Assembly: GCA_046313675.1 (NCBI GenBank)
Contig: JBKBXU010000029.1
Span: forward strand, 1-22,638
Direction of reading: 5' to 3'
DNA length: 22,638 nt
Source of the DNA: JBKBXU01 sp046313675
Lineage (GTDB): Bacteria; Bacteroidota; Bacteroidia; Cytophagales; Cytophagaceae
Position numbers and translations under genes: made by a program. Positions 16,036 through 22,622 of the stretch are shown one piece after another. Each line of letters starts with the position of its first letter. Position 1 is the stretch's first letter. The notes beneath the pieces are model-generated. The model was not told the origin of the DNA and made no database searches. It saw nothing but the letters and a program-made list of their open reading frames with translations.

Positions 16036-16386
16036 ATGAAAAAATTCTTTCTTATCAATTTTCTTTTATTGTTTTCATTCGCTTGTTTTGCACAATCAGA
16101 AAAGGTTATACCTGTAGCTGAACATTATCCCGGCGGACAAGAAGCTATGGTGCAGTTTATTCAGGATAATATAATTTATCCGCCTGTTGCGAAAAGAAAC
16201 AGAATACAGGGAGAATGTATTATAAGTTTTATTTTACAGGAAGATGGAACCGTTACCAGTGCAAGTGTGGTAAAAAATGTTGGCGGAGGTTGTGGAAATG
16301 AAGCCTTAAGAGTTGTTAAATTGCTTAAATTTAACGCACCTGGCTACAAAATGCAAACTACTGTACCTGTGCATTTTAAACTTTAA
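16036..16386 (+). CDS. Small secreted protein with TonB C-terminal domain
   Basis: A 116-aa protein. A signal peptide (MKKFFLINFLLLFSFACFAQ, cut probably after CFA) leads directly into a TonB-C fold: YPGGQEAMVQFIQDNIIYPP (about 32-51), RIQGECIISFILQEDGTV, then VVKNVGGGCGNEALRVVKLL. These are typical of Bacteroidota energy-transducer-like domains. It has no proline-rich spacer and no uncleaved membrane anchor, so it is unlikely to be a complete TonB that couples ExbB/D energy to receptors. It may be a periplasmic single-domain relative with an unknown partner. The DUF5606 gene begins 17 bases after the stop, which suggests a shared transcript. Confidence 0.85.
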   Translation: MKKFFLINFLLLFSFACFAQSEKVIPVAEHYPGGQEAMVQFIQDNIIYPPVAKRNRIQGECIISFILQEDGTVTSASVVKNVGGGCGNEALRVVKLLKFNAPGYKMQTTVPVHFKL

Positions 16387-16403
16387 AAAGTGATATATAA
16401 TAG

Positions 16404-16925
16404 ATGGATTTAAAAGAAATAGCTTCAGTATCAGGGAAAGGTGGGGTATTTAAGGTTGTTAAACCTACACGCAATGGTGTTATTCTGGAAACAATTGACG
16501 AACAGAAAAACAAGATAATTGCTACGGCCAGTAACAGAGTTTCCCTATTAAAGGAAATTTCAATTTACACCACCAACAAAGAAGGCTCTGTCCCTTTGGA
16601 AGATGTTTTTGAAAATATTTTTAAAAAGCACGGTGGGGAATTACCTGTTGATGTAAAATCAGGTACAGAAGAACTTCAAAACTTTATGTCTGAAGTTTTA
16701 CCTGACTTTGACAGAGAAAGGGTATATGCCTCAGATATGAAAAAGCTTGTTGCCTGGTACAACACATTACACACTTTTATGCCTGAAATCTTCACAAACA
16801 AAGAAGAGAAAAAAGAAAAAACTACAGAGGCAAAAGAAGAGAAAAAAAGTAAAGTGAAAGAGGAGAAAGCTTCCTCGGAAAAAGCACCCAAAGCGGCAAA
16901 AACCAAATCCTCAGCAAAAAAATAA
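16404..16925 (+). CDS. DUF5606 domain protein
   Basis: A 173-aa cytoplasmic protein of a family I know only from Bacteroidota. It opens with MDLKEIASVSGKGGVFKVVKPTRNG-type sequence (an SH3-like beta start, residues 1-50) and a helical part with LEDVFENIFKKHGGELPV and KKLVAWYNTLH. Residues from about 132 to the end are a low-complexity tail of Lys, Glu, Ala and Ser, which could bind nucleic acid, but no test of this is known to me. The stop codon abuts the stop of the convergent kinase gene with no spacer and no terminator. Function unknown. Confidence 0.88.
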   Translation: MDLKEIASVSGKGGVFKVVKPTRNGVILETIDEQKNKIIATASNRVSLLKEISIYTTNKEGSVPLEDVFENIFKKHGGELPVDVKSGTEELQNFMSEVLPDFDRERVYASDMKKLVAWYNTLHTFMPEIFTNKEEKKEKTTEAKEEKKSKVKEEKASSEKAPKAAKTKSSAKK

Positions 16926-17792
16926 TCAGGAATAACGGTTGAGAATGGCCCGAACGGAGTTGACATAAGAACCTCCAAATAAATTGACATGAACAAGCAG
17001 TGGATATAAATTGTAAAGTTCAACCCTGTCGTTCAGCCCATTCTCAACCGGAAATTCTTCAAAGTATGCTTTATAGAATTCTTCCCTGAACCCACCAAAC
17101 AATTTAGAAAAAGCAATATCTACTTCTCTGTTGCCATAATATACTGCCGGATCAATTAATACAGCTCTTCCGTCACTCCCTATCATAAAATTTCCACTCC
17201 ACAGGTCTCCATGCAATAATGAAGGAGGTTCGACTATCAAATAGTCAGAAAGTTTTACATACAACATATCAAAAGCTTCCACATCCGTTTTAGATAACCA
17301 ACCGGAATCTACAGCGCGCTTAACCTGAACACCAAGGCGTAGGTTAACAAAAAAATCAATCCAATCCGTATTATAATTGTTATGCTGGGACTGGGAACCT
17401 ATAAAATTGTCTTTTTTAAAACCATAATGACTGTTGCTTGCACGGTGAAGCATAGCCAATCGTTGACCAAAATCTGACCAGAAATCTGCTTTTCCCGGAA
17501 CACTGTCAATGTATTCCATTAGTATGTAAGAATCATAACTTGTTTCTCCTACCCCAATAACCTCCGGTACTTTAAATACAGAGGCTTTTGATAATTCCTC
17601 CAGGCCTTCCTGCTCACAAACAAACATTGCTTTCTTATGAATGGAGTTATACTTAACCACAAACTCACCGGCAGATGTAGAAATACAGGTAGCTTCATTG
17701 ATACAACCACCGGATAATTTATGAAGCGAATAAATATCAACCGCTTTCCCTAAATGATCTTCAAAAACTTTCTTAAGTGTATCTATATCCAT
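16926..17792 (-). CDS. Fructosamine/ribulosamine 3-kinase family protein
   Basis: A 288-aa kinase of the FN3K family, which phosphorylates ketoamines on glycated lysines so that they fall off. Visible elements: Gly-rich GGCINEA (28-34), VVKYN with Lys47, LMEYID (91-96) at the hinge, catalytic HGDLWSGN (194-201) and metal-binding IDPAVYYGNREVD (213-225). Length is normal. The gene directly follows, by two bases, a low-molecular-weight phosphatase on the same strand. Published work on bacterial FN3K homologues found most to be ribulosamine/erythrulosamine 3-kinases and noted this same gene pair in several distant bacteria. Ribulosamine 3-kinase is therefore the best guess over true fructosamine kinase. 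Confidence 0.92.
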   Translation of the reverse strand: MDIDTLKKVFEDHLGKAVDIYSLHKLSGGCINEATCISTSAGEFVVKYNSIHKKAMFVCEQEGLEELSKASVFKVPEVIGVGETSYDSYILMEYIDSVPGKADFWSDFGQRLAMLHRASNSHYGFKKDNFIGSQSQHNNYNTDWIDFFVNLRLGVQVKRAVDSGWLSKTDVEAFDMLYVKLSDYLIVEPPSLLHGDLWSGNFMIGSDGRAVLIDPAVYYGNREVDIAFSKLFGGFREEFYKAYFEEFPVENGLNDRVELYNLYPLLVHVNLFGGSYVNSVRAILNRYS

Positions 17793-17794
17793 TA

Positions 17795-18274
17795 CTAAAT
17801 TTTATGCTCCTTTTTAATATATTCTAAGAGATTTCTGCAACTTCTATCAAGAATATCAAACACCTCTATAAAACCATCCGATCCACCATAATAAGGGTCA
17901 GGCACATCCGGACTGTTTTTGAAATCATCAAACTCTCGCATCAAAAAGAAATTACATCGTATACTTTTGCACTTATCCTTTAGTAAATGAATATTAGAAA
18001 GATTAGAATCATCCATTGCAATGATGTAATCAAACACTTCAAGATCCTGAACTTTAAGTTGCCTGGCCTTATGAGTAAGCTGAATACCAAACCTCTGTGC
18101 AGTTTCCCGCATTCTCTTATCAGGCAATTCCCCTATATGATAAGATGAAGTGCCTGATGAATCACAACTGATGAATGGGTCTAGCTTATCGTCATCTACC
18201 ATCTTTCTAAAAACTCCTTCAGCCATGGGAGAACGACAAATATTTCCCAGACAAACAAATAGAACTTTAACCAT
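17795..18274 (-). CDS. Low-molecular-weight protein-tyrosine-phosphatase family protein
   Basis: A 159-aa cytoplasmic phosphatase. The P-loop CLGNICRS is at residues 8-15 with nucleophile Cys8 and Arg14, and the general-acid loop VPDPYYGG has Asp126 and Tyr128-Tyr129. Length fits the family. It is the first gene of a two-gene operon with the FN3K-family kinase, two bases apart. In Thermus and Staphylococcus, LMW phosphatases of this kind were shown to remove the 5-phosphate from protein-bound ribulosamine 5-phosphate as well as phosphotyrosine, which would supply the substrate of the neighbouring kinase. A role against phosphotyrosine in capsule control is the alternative, but no BY-kinase or wza gene is visible here. 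Confidence 0.93.
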   Translation of the reverse strand: MVKVLFVCLGNICRSPMAEGVFRKMVDDDKLDPFISCDSSGTSSYHIGELPDKRMRETAQRFGIQLTHKARQLKVQDLEVFDYIIAMDDSNLSNIHLLKDKCKSIRCNFFLMREFDDFKNSPDVPDPYYGGSDGFIEVFDILDRSCRNLLEYIKKEHKI

Positions 18275-18351
18275 GATTTTGTTAATTTTACCGAAAAGAA
18301 AATATTTTTTACTTATATGCTTATAATTTTTATAAAAAATTTACTATTTTC

Positions 18352-18611
18352 GTTTACCTTTTACCAACAATACGTATAAAAGGAAAATAACCAATTTAAT
18401 ATGAGTTTACCTGATAATAGCAGCAACTTTATTTTTCTCCTTAAGATCATAACATTATTTTTGGTTTTAGCACTAGGTTTTTTACATCCCAAAAGTATAG
18501 ATAAAGGAAATTCTGAAAATATTTCAGAAATAAAAAATATTAATGTAGGTAAATCAGTAATGGCTAAAAAAACTTTATTTGATTAATAGTTTACCTTTAG
18601 TTTACCTTTTA
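18352..18611. repeat. GTTTACCTTTTA direct repeats flanking a small ORF
   Basis: The 12-mer GTTTACCTTTTA occurs at 18352-18363 and 18600-18611. A shorter copy, GTTTACCTTTA, abuts the right one at 18589-18599. GTTTACCT is found again inside the ORF at 18405-18412, and an inverted AGGTAAAT at 18547-18554. The copies bracket the ORF at 18401-18586. Function unknown. Confidence 0.5.
18401..18586 (+). CDS. Small single-pass membrane peptide, unknown
   Basis: A 61-aa ORF that I do not recognise. A polar N-terminus (MSLPDNSSN) precedes a hydrophobic segment at about residues 10-28 (FIFLLKIITLFLVLALGF), then a polar and basic tail. It could be a membrane-inserted small protein or have an uncleaved signal. 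Support for reality: ATG start, its own strong terminator 36 bases after the stop, and isolation from neighbours. Against: short, AT-rich, no known homologue that I can name, and no clear promoter. It lies between the minus-strand phosphatase and the PerR-like gene. Confidence 0.5.
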   Translation: MSLPDNSSNFIFLLKIITLFLVLALGFLHPKSIDKGNSENISEIKNINVGKSVMAKKTLFD

Positions 18612-18621
18612 TTACTAATTG

Positions 18622-18655
18622 AAAAAACCTCCTTTCACCTGGAGGTTTTTTTTTT
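18622..18655 (+). terminator. Rho-independent terminator after the small ORF
   Basis: An 11-bp stem AAAAAACCTCC (18622-18632) and GGAGGTTTTTT (18641-18651) has the loop TTTCACCT and a T-run through 18655. It separates the small ORF from the PerR-like gene. Confidence 0.88.
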
Positions 18656-18720
18656 GACTTGCTATAATTTAGCATAAAAAAATAAATTACCGTTATTTCC
18701 TTTTTTTGAATTTATAAAGG

Positions 18721-18755
18721 TATATTTGTTATTAAGAATTATTATCACCTAATAA
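18721..18755 (+). promoter_or_regulatory. -7 element and possible operator before the PerR-like gene
   Basis: TATATTTG at 18721-18728 is a full match to TAnnTTTG, but no TTG lies 19 bases upstream. Just downstream, TTATTA occurs at 18729-18734 and 18739-18744 (10-base spacing) and inverted as TAATAA at 18750-18755. Fur/PerR boxes are AT-rich repeats of this general kind, so autoregulation is possible; the match is loose. Confidence 0.4.
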
Positions 18756-18768
18756 GTTTTATTTTAAA

Positions 18769-19230
18769 ATGAGCCCCTTTAATCAGAATTTATCGTACGA
18801 TGAATTAAAAGAAAAGCTGCTAAAGGCAAATATTAAGGTGACCCAGCAAAGGATCGTAATATATCAGGCTTTATTAAACCTTCACAACCATCCTTCGGCT
18901 GAACAAATATATGAATACATAAGGCCTACCAATCCAAGCATTTCTCTGGGAACAGTATATAAAACACTTGACACATTTGAAAGTACAGGACTAGTATATA
19001 AAGTATTGTCTCCTGATGATCAACAACGGTATGATGCGAATATGGAATATCATAACCATATCTATTGCATGAAAACTAAAGAAATAATAGATTTTGATGA
19101 TCAGGAATTAAATAAATTAATAGGAGAATATTTTAGCAGAAAGAAAATCAAAAATTTCAACATTGAAGATATACGGGTTCATGTTACAGGTCAGAAACAT
19201 AACCCCGAGGATACAATAAAAATTAATTAA
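18769..19230 (+). CDS. Fur-family transcriptional regulator, PerR-like
   Basis: A 153-aa metal-dependent repressor. The winged-helix part has KVTQQRIVIYQALL (23-36) and SLGTVYKTLDTFESTGLV (59-76). Alignment by eye to Bacillus PerR keeps all five regulatory metal ligands: His41, Asp89, His95, His97 and Asp108. Asp at 89 is the PerR-type residue (Fur has Glu there), and PerR senses peroxide by oxidation of such histidines. The four-Cys structural zinc site is missing: only Cys100 remains of the first CxxC, and the C-terminal CxxC is absent because the protein ends soon after VHVTGQKHNP. The peroxiredoxin gene follows by 26 bases, which supports a peroxide-response role. Identity as PerR rather than Fur is inference from these residues and the neighbour. 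Confidence 0.88.
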   Translation: MSPFNQNLSYDELKEKLLKANIKVTQQRIVIYQALLNLHNHPSAEQIYEYIRPTNPSISLGTVYKTLDTFESTGLVYKVLSPDDQQRYDANMEYHNHIYCMKTKEIIDFDDQELNKLIGEYFSRKKIKNFNIEDIRVHVTGQKHNPEDTIKIN

Positions 19231-19256
19231 CTTTTTAAACAATAAAAATTACAATT

Positions 19257-19889
19257 ATGGCTTTAGTTGGAAAAAAAGCACCTTCATTTGTCGCTCCCGC
19301 AGTAATTAATGGAGATGAAATCGTGGACGACTTTTCATTAGATCAATACCTGGGTAAAAAAGAAGTAGTATTCTTCTTCTATCCTAAAGATTTTACCTTT
19401 GTTTGCCCTACTGAAATTCTAAAATTCCAGGAATTACTTCCTGAATTTGAGAAAAGAAATGTTGCCGTAGTAGGTTGTTCTACCGATACTGAAAATTCTC
19501 ATCTTGCATGGTTGCTTACTGCAAAAGATCAAGGTGGTATTCAGGGTGTAACTTACCCGATCGTAGCAGATACTGCTAAAACAATAGCGACAAACTTTGG
19601 CGTATTGGGTGGCGATTATGAATACAATGAAGAAGGAGAATTAGTATTCAAAGGTGCACCTATTGCATTCAGAGGAACATTTCTTATTGATAAAAATGGT
19701 TTGGTAAGACATGAAGTTATCAATGACTTCCCATTGGGTAGAAATGTAAATGAAACCTTAAGAATGGTTGATGTATTGCAGCACAATGAGAAGTATGGCG
19801 AAGTTTGCCCTGCTAACTGGGAAGAAGGCAAAGATGCTATGCAGGCTACAAGAGAAAGCGTTGCAAAATATCTTTCTACACACAGCTAA
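19257..19889 (+). CDS. Typical 2-Cys peroxiredoxin (Prx1/AhpC type)
   Basis: A 210-aa thiol peroxidase that reduces hydrogen peroxide and organic peroxides with electrons from thioredoxin or AhpF. The peroxidatic site is DFTFVCPTE with Thr47 and Cys50, the active-site Arg is in AFRGTFLID, and the resolving Cys184 is in GEVCPANWEEG. The C-terminal end (KYLSTHS) lacks a clear YF motif, so I expect a form rather robust to over-oxidation; this is inference. No AhpF gene is adjacent. It is probably transcribed with the PerR-like gene upstream and ends at a strong terminator. Confidence 0.95.
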   Translation: MALVGKKAPSFVAPAVINGDEIVDDFSLDQYLGKKEVVFFFYPKDFTFVCPTEILKFQELLPEFEKRNVAVVGCSTDTENSHLAWLLTAKDQGGIQGVTYPIVADTAKTIATNFGVLGGDYEYNEEGELVFKGAPIAFRGTFLIDKNGLVRHEVINDFPLGRNVNETLRMVDVLQHNEKYGEVCPANWEEGKDAMQATRESVAKYLSTHS

Positions 19890-19908
19890 TAATAAAACCA
19901 GATAACAT

Positions 19909-19940
19909 AAAAAGGGCTGTCGTTAAACAGCCCTTTTTTT
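19909..19940 (+). terminator. Rho-independent terminator after the peroxiredoxin gene
   Basis: A 12-bp stem AAAAAGGGCTGT (19909-19920) and ACAGCCCTTTTT (19927-19938) has the loop CGTTAA and a T-run to 19940. Confidence 0.9.
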
Positions 19941-19978
19941 ATCATTAAATTTGAAATAAAAAATCCAATGCAGGATTG

Positions 19979-19986
19979 TACCTTTG
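19979..19986 (+). promoter_or_regulatory. -7 element of the waaA-rsgA operon
   Basis: TACCTTTG is a full match to TAnnTTTG and is followed by CA, as in many Bacteroidota promoters. The nearest TTTG upstream (19950-19953) is 25 bases away rather than 19, so the -33 part is poor. The element covers a TTG codon that could otherwise be called as the waaA start. Confidence 0.6.
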
Positions 19987-20007
19987 CATGGAAAATTTCC
20001 CAAACAC

Positions 20008-21249
20008 GTGTTTATATTTTTATATAATTTATCAATAAGGCTTTATAGTCTGCTTCTACTTATACTAACGCCGTTTAATAAAAAAGCCTTCCTGTGGACA
20101 AAAGGGAGAAAGAACGTCTGGCAGGAAATGTCTGCAGACCTCAAGGGAAAGACCGCTGAAAGAATTTGGTTTCATACAGCATCCCTGGGCGAATTCGAAC
20201 AAGCTAGACCCATAATGGAAGCCTTAAAAGAAAAGCACCCGGACCTTTCTATTATATTGACCTTTTTTTCTCCTTCCGGATACGAAATAAGGAAAAATTA
20301 TGCCTATGCTGACCATGTTTACTACCTTCCCGCTGATACACCTGCTAATGCTGAAAAGTTTATTGAAATTATTGATCCCTACATCGCTTTTTTCACCAAA
20401 TACGATTTCTGGTTAAATTACCTGAGTGCTTTACAAGCAAAGCAAATACCTGTAATTGCCATCTCTTGCCTTTTCAGAAAGGATCAAATCTATTTTAAAT
20501 CCATAGCACATACTTACAAAACCGTTTTAAAAAAAATAGATTGCATATTTGTTCAGAATAAAGAAAGCGCAGAAGTGTTAAAATCTAATGGCTTTTCCAA
20601 TTATGTGATTGCAGGGGACACGCGCTATGACAGGGTAACTCAAAATGCCACACAGGTAAAATCTATACCTTCCATTCAGCAATTCAAACAGGACAAACCT
20701 TTAATTGTCATTGGAAGCAGCTGGCCTGAAGATCTGAATGTGCTTATTCCATTTATAAATAATTTCACAAATGACCTGAAGGTAATTATAGCACCTCATG
20801 AAATTAACCAGGCTGAAATTGCCAAAACTGCATTACAACTAAAAAGAAAATCAATTAAGTTTTCTCAATTACCCGATACAGAACCTAACGATTATGACGT
20901 TTTATTTATTGATAATATAGGCATGTTATCCTCCTTATACCATTATGCAGATTATGCGTACATAGGAGGTGCTTTTGGTAAAGGACTCCATAACATCCTG
21001 GAAGCGGCCGTATTCGGCACTCCTATATTCTTTGGACCAAACTATGAAAAGTTTCCTGAAGCCATCCAACTGATTGAACATGGATGTGCATTCCCGGTAA
21101 AAAACACACAAGTATTTATCAATCAATTTGTAGATCTCTACCAGAATCCGGAAAAAAGAAAAACAATTACTCAAGAAAGTAAAAGATTAATTAAAAATAA
21201 TACGGGTGGATCGGAAAAAATTCTTAATTATTGCAAAACTTTTTTTTAA
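20008..21249 (+). CDS. waaA: 3-deoxy-D-manno-octulosonic acid transferase (Kdo transferase)
   Basis: Transfers Kdo from CMP-Kdo to lipid IVA at the inner membrane; GT-B fold, about 413 aa from this start. After a short hydrophobic N-terminal anchor (FLYNLSIRLYSLLLLIL) come HTASLGEFEQARP with the presumed catalytic Glu62, ISCLFRKDQIYF, AGDTRYDRV (about residue 200), VIGSSWPED and GGAFGKGLHNILEAAVFGTP, the CMP-Kdo site. I choose GTG at 20008: the earlier in-frame TTG at 19984 sits inside the -7 element, and from 20008 the protein starts FIFLYNLSIRLY as Bacteroidota homologues do. Its stop overlaps the rsgA start by one base. One or two Kdo transfers cannot be told from sequence. KdsA, earlier in the pathway, is at 2.4-3.2 kb. 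Confidence 0.95.
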   Translation: MFIFLYNLSIRLYSLLLLILTPFNKKAFLWTKGRKNVWQEMSADLKGKTAERIWFHTASLGEFEQARPIMEALKEKHPDLSIILTFFSPSGYEIRKNYAYADHVYYLPADTPANAEKFIEIIDPYIAFFTKYDFWLNYLSALQAKQIPVIAISCLFRKDQIYFKSIAHTYKTVLKKIDCIFVQNKESAEVLKSNGFSNYVIAGDTRYDRVTQNATQVKSIPSIQQFKQDKPLIVIGSSWPEDLNVLIPFINNFTNDLKVIIAPHEINQAEIAKTALQLKRKSIKFSQLPDTEPNDYDVLFIDNIGMLSSLYHYADYAYIGGAFGKGLHNILEAAVFGTPIFFGPNYEKFPEAIQLIEHGCAFPVKNTQVFINQFVDLYQNPEKRKTITQESKRLIKNNTGGSEKILNYCKTFF

Positions 21250-22178
21250 TGGCAGATAGCTTCAAAGGTACAGTCATAAGATCCACAGGCATGTGGTATG
21301 AAATTTTAGGGGAAAACAAGCAAGTGTTTAAGGGTAGACTGCGTGGGAAGCATAAACTTAAAGACCTTAAAATTAACAATCCTATTGCAGTCGGCGATTC
21401 TGTAATATTTGAACCGGAAATTTCAGCCGACTCTGTTTCGATTACAGAAATTCTTCCCCGAGAAAATTACATACTACGAAAGTCGGTTCACAAAACAGGC
21501 CACTGCCACATGATTGCAGCAAATATTGACCAGGCTGTATTAATCGCTACAATTACTTTCCCCAGAACTTCCACAGGCTTCATTGACCGTTTTTTGGTAT
21601 CAGCAGAAGCGTTCAGGATTCCATCTGTTATTGTTTTCAATAAATCTGACCTGCTTGACAAAGAATTGCTGGATTACCAGCACCAATTAGCCGATATGTA
21701 TCAAAGCATCGGGTATACATGCCTTCACACTTCCGTCAAACTACGTCAGGGAACGGAAGAATTTAAAAAATTACTAACCGGAAAAACAAGCCTTCTTTCC
21801 GGACATTCCGGTGTGGGAAAATCTTCATTAATTAATGAAATAACCGGGATGACTCTTAAAACTGCAGAGGTTTCAGTATTTGCCAACAAAGGAAAGCACA
21901 CAACCACCTTTGCTGAAATGTTTGAAATTGCCCCTGAAACCTATATCATTGACACTCCAGGAATCAAAGAACTTGGCTTGGCAGAAATTGAAAATAAAGA
22001 TTTAGCACATTATTTTCCTGAAATGCGAAATCTTCTTGGAGAATGCAAATTTCATAATTGTCGCCATATAAATGAACCGGGTTGTGCTGTAAGAGATAGA
22101 GTTGATGAAGGCGAGCTACCCGTAATACGTTATGAAAGCTACAAAAGCATGCTGGAAGATTACGACAGCTACCGATAA
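21249..22178 (+). CDS. rsgA: Ribosome small-subunit-dependent GTPase A
   Basis: Circularly permuted GTPase that checks late 30S assembly. From the ATG at 21249 (309 aa): an OB-fold at residues 1-80, G4 NKSD (131-134), G1 GHSGVGKSS (185-193), the switch segment NKGKHTTT (213-220), G3 DTPGIKELG (235-243) and a zinc knuckle with Cys266, Cys271, His273 and Cys279. The order G4-G1-G3 is the family hallmark. The ATG overlaps the waaA stop as TAATG, a classic coupled pair, so I prefer it to an in-frame TTG 18 bases upstream. The 3' end overlaps the convergent flippase fragment by 10 bases. Confidence 0.96.
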   Translation: MADSFKGTVIRSTGMWYEILGENKQVFKGRLRGKHKLKDLKINNPIAVGDSVIFEPEISADSVSITEILPRENYILRKSVHKTGHCHMIAANIDQAVLIATITFPRTSTGFIDRFLVSAEAFRIPSVIVFNKSDLLDKELLDYQHQLADMYQSIGYTCLHTSVKLRQGTEEFKKLLTGKTSLLSGHSGVGKSSLINEITGMTLKTAEVSVFANKGKHTTTFAEMFEIAPETYIIDTPGIKELGLAEIENKDLAHYFPEMRNLLGECKFHNCRHINEPGCAVRDRVDEGELPVIRYESYKSMLEDYDSYR

Positions 22179-22537
22179 TCTTTTAACAGCAACTTCCTAT
22201 ATACCAGTGCAGTAAAAATAAAAAACACAAAAAACCTGACTGCATGGGCTATGGGCAGACCCTCCAATTGAAAATATTCAACACCTAACCAAACCAAAAT
22301 AATATAAAGGCCTGCAGAAAGCGCCTGGGAAGAAATAAACAAATATATCCTTGCCTGAGCACTGATAATAAAAGCCAGCAGATAAGAGAACATCCTGAAA
22401 AAATCACCGATTAACTGGAATGGCAGCAAGAAAGAACCTGCACTAAAAGACTCTTGAAAAAACAATTCCAGAATTTCATCTCCAAAAAAATATATAAATA
22501 AAAGCCCTGCAACTATAATAGGAAAAAGGCTCACCAT
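22169..22537 (-). pseudogene. C-terminal fragment of a polysaccharide (O-antigen) flippase, MATE/Wzx-like
   Basis: A 122-aa membrane ORF with about four hydrophobic segments. The stretch SFLLPFQLIGDFFRMFSYLLAF followed by a Gln/Ala-rich turn is typical of the last quarter of O-antigen/polysaccharide flippases, which usually have over 400 residues. The reading frame is closed by TAA at 22556-22558, seven codons before the first ATG, so the N-terminal three quarters are not joined to it. The frame that is open further upstream does not read like the missing part. It is thus either a decayed remnant or a gene broken by an insertion or deletion beyond the window. No other LPS export gene is adjacent. 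A functional small protein is the alternative but less likely. Confidence 0.55.
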
Positions 22538-22591
22538 AGTAAAAGTAGATATACATTATAACTTTTCGAGAAAAATTTAATAACAAAATCA

Positions 22592-22622
22592 CTATTGTTT
22601 CCCATTTCGGGAAAGTCAATAG
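22592..22622 (-). terminator. Hairpin upstream of the flippase fragment, possible terminator
   Basis: CTATTG (22592-22597) with TTTCCC (22598-22603) pairs with GGGAAA (22609-22614) and CAATAG (22617-22622), loop ATTTC, and a 2-base bulge: 12 base pairs. On the minus strand it is followed by a T-rich but interrupted stretch (TGATTTTGTTATT), so it may end a minus-strand gene beyond the right edge. It could also be the end of a mobile element. Confidence 0.45.

Noticed and set aside
16676..17023. 115-aa minus-strand ORF across the DUF5606/kinase junction
   Set aside because: It overlaps both strong genes and its Phe/Ser-rich sequence is the antisense of the Lys/Glu-rich tail.
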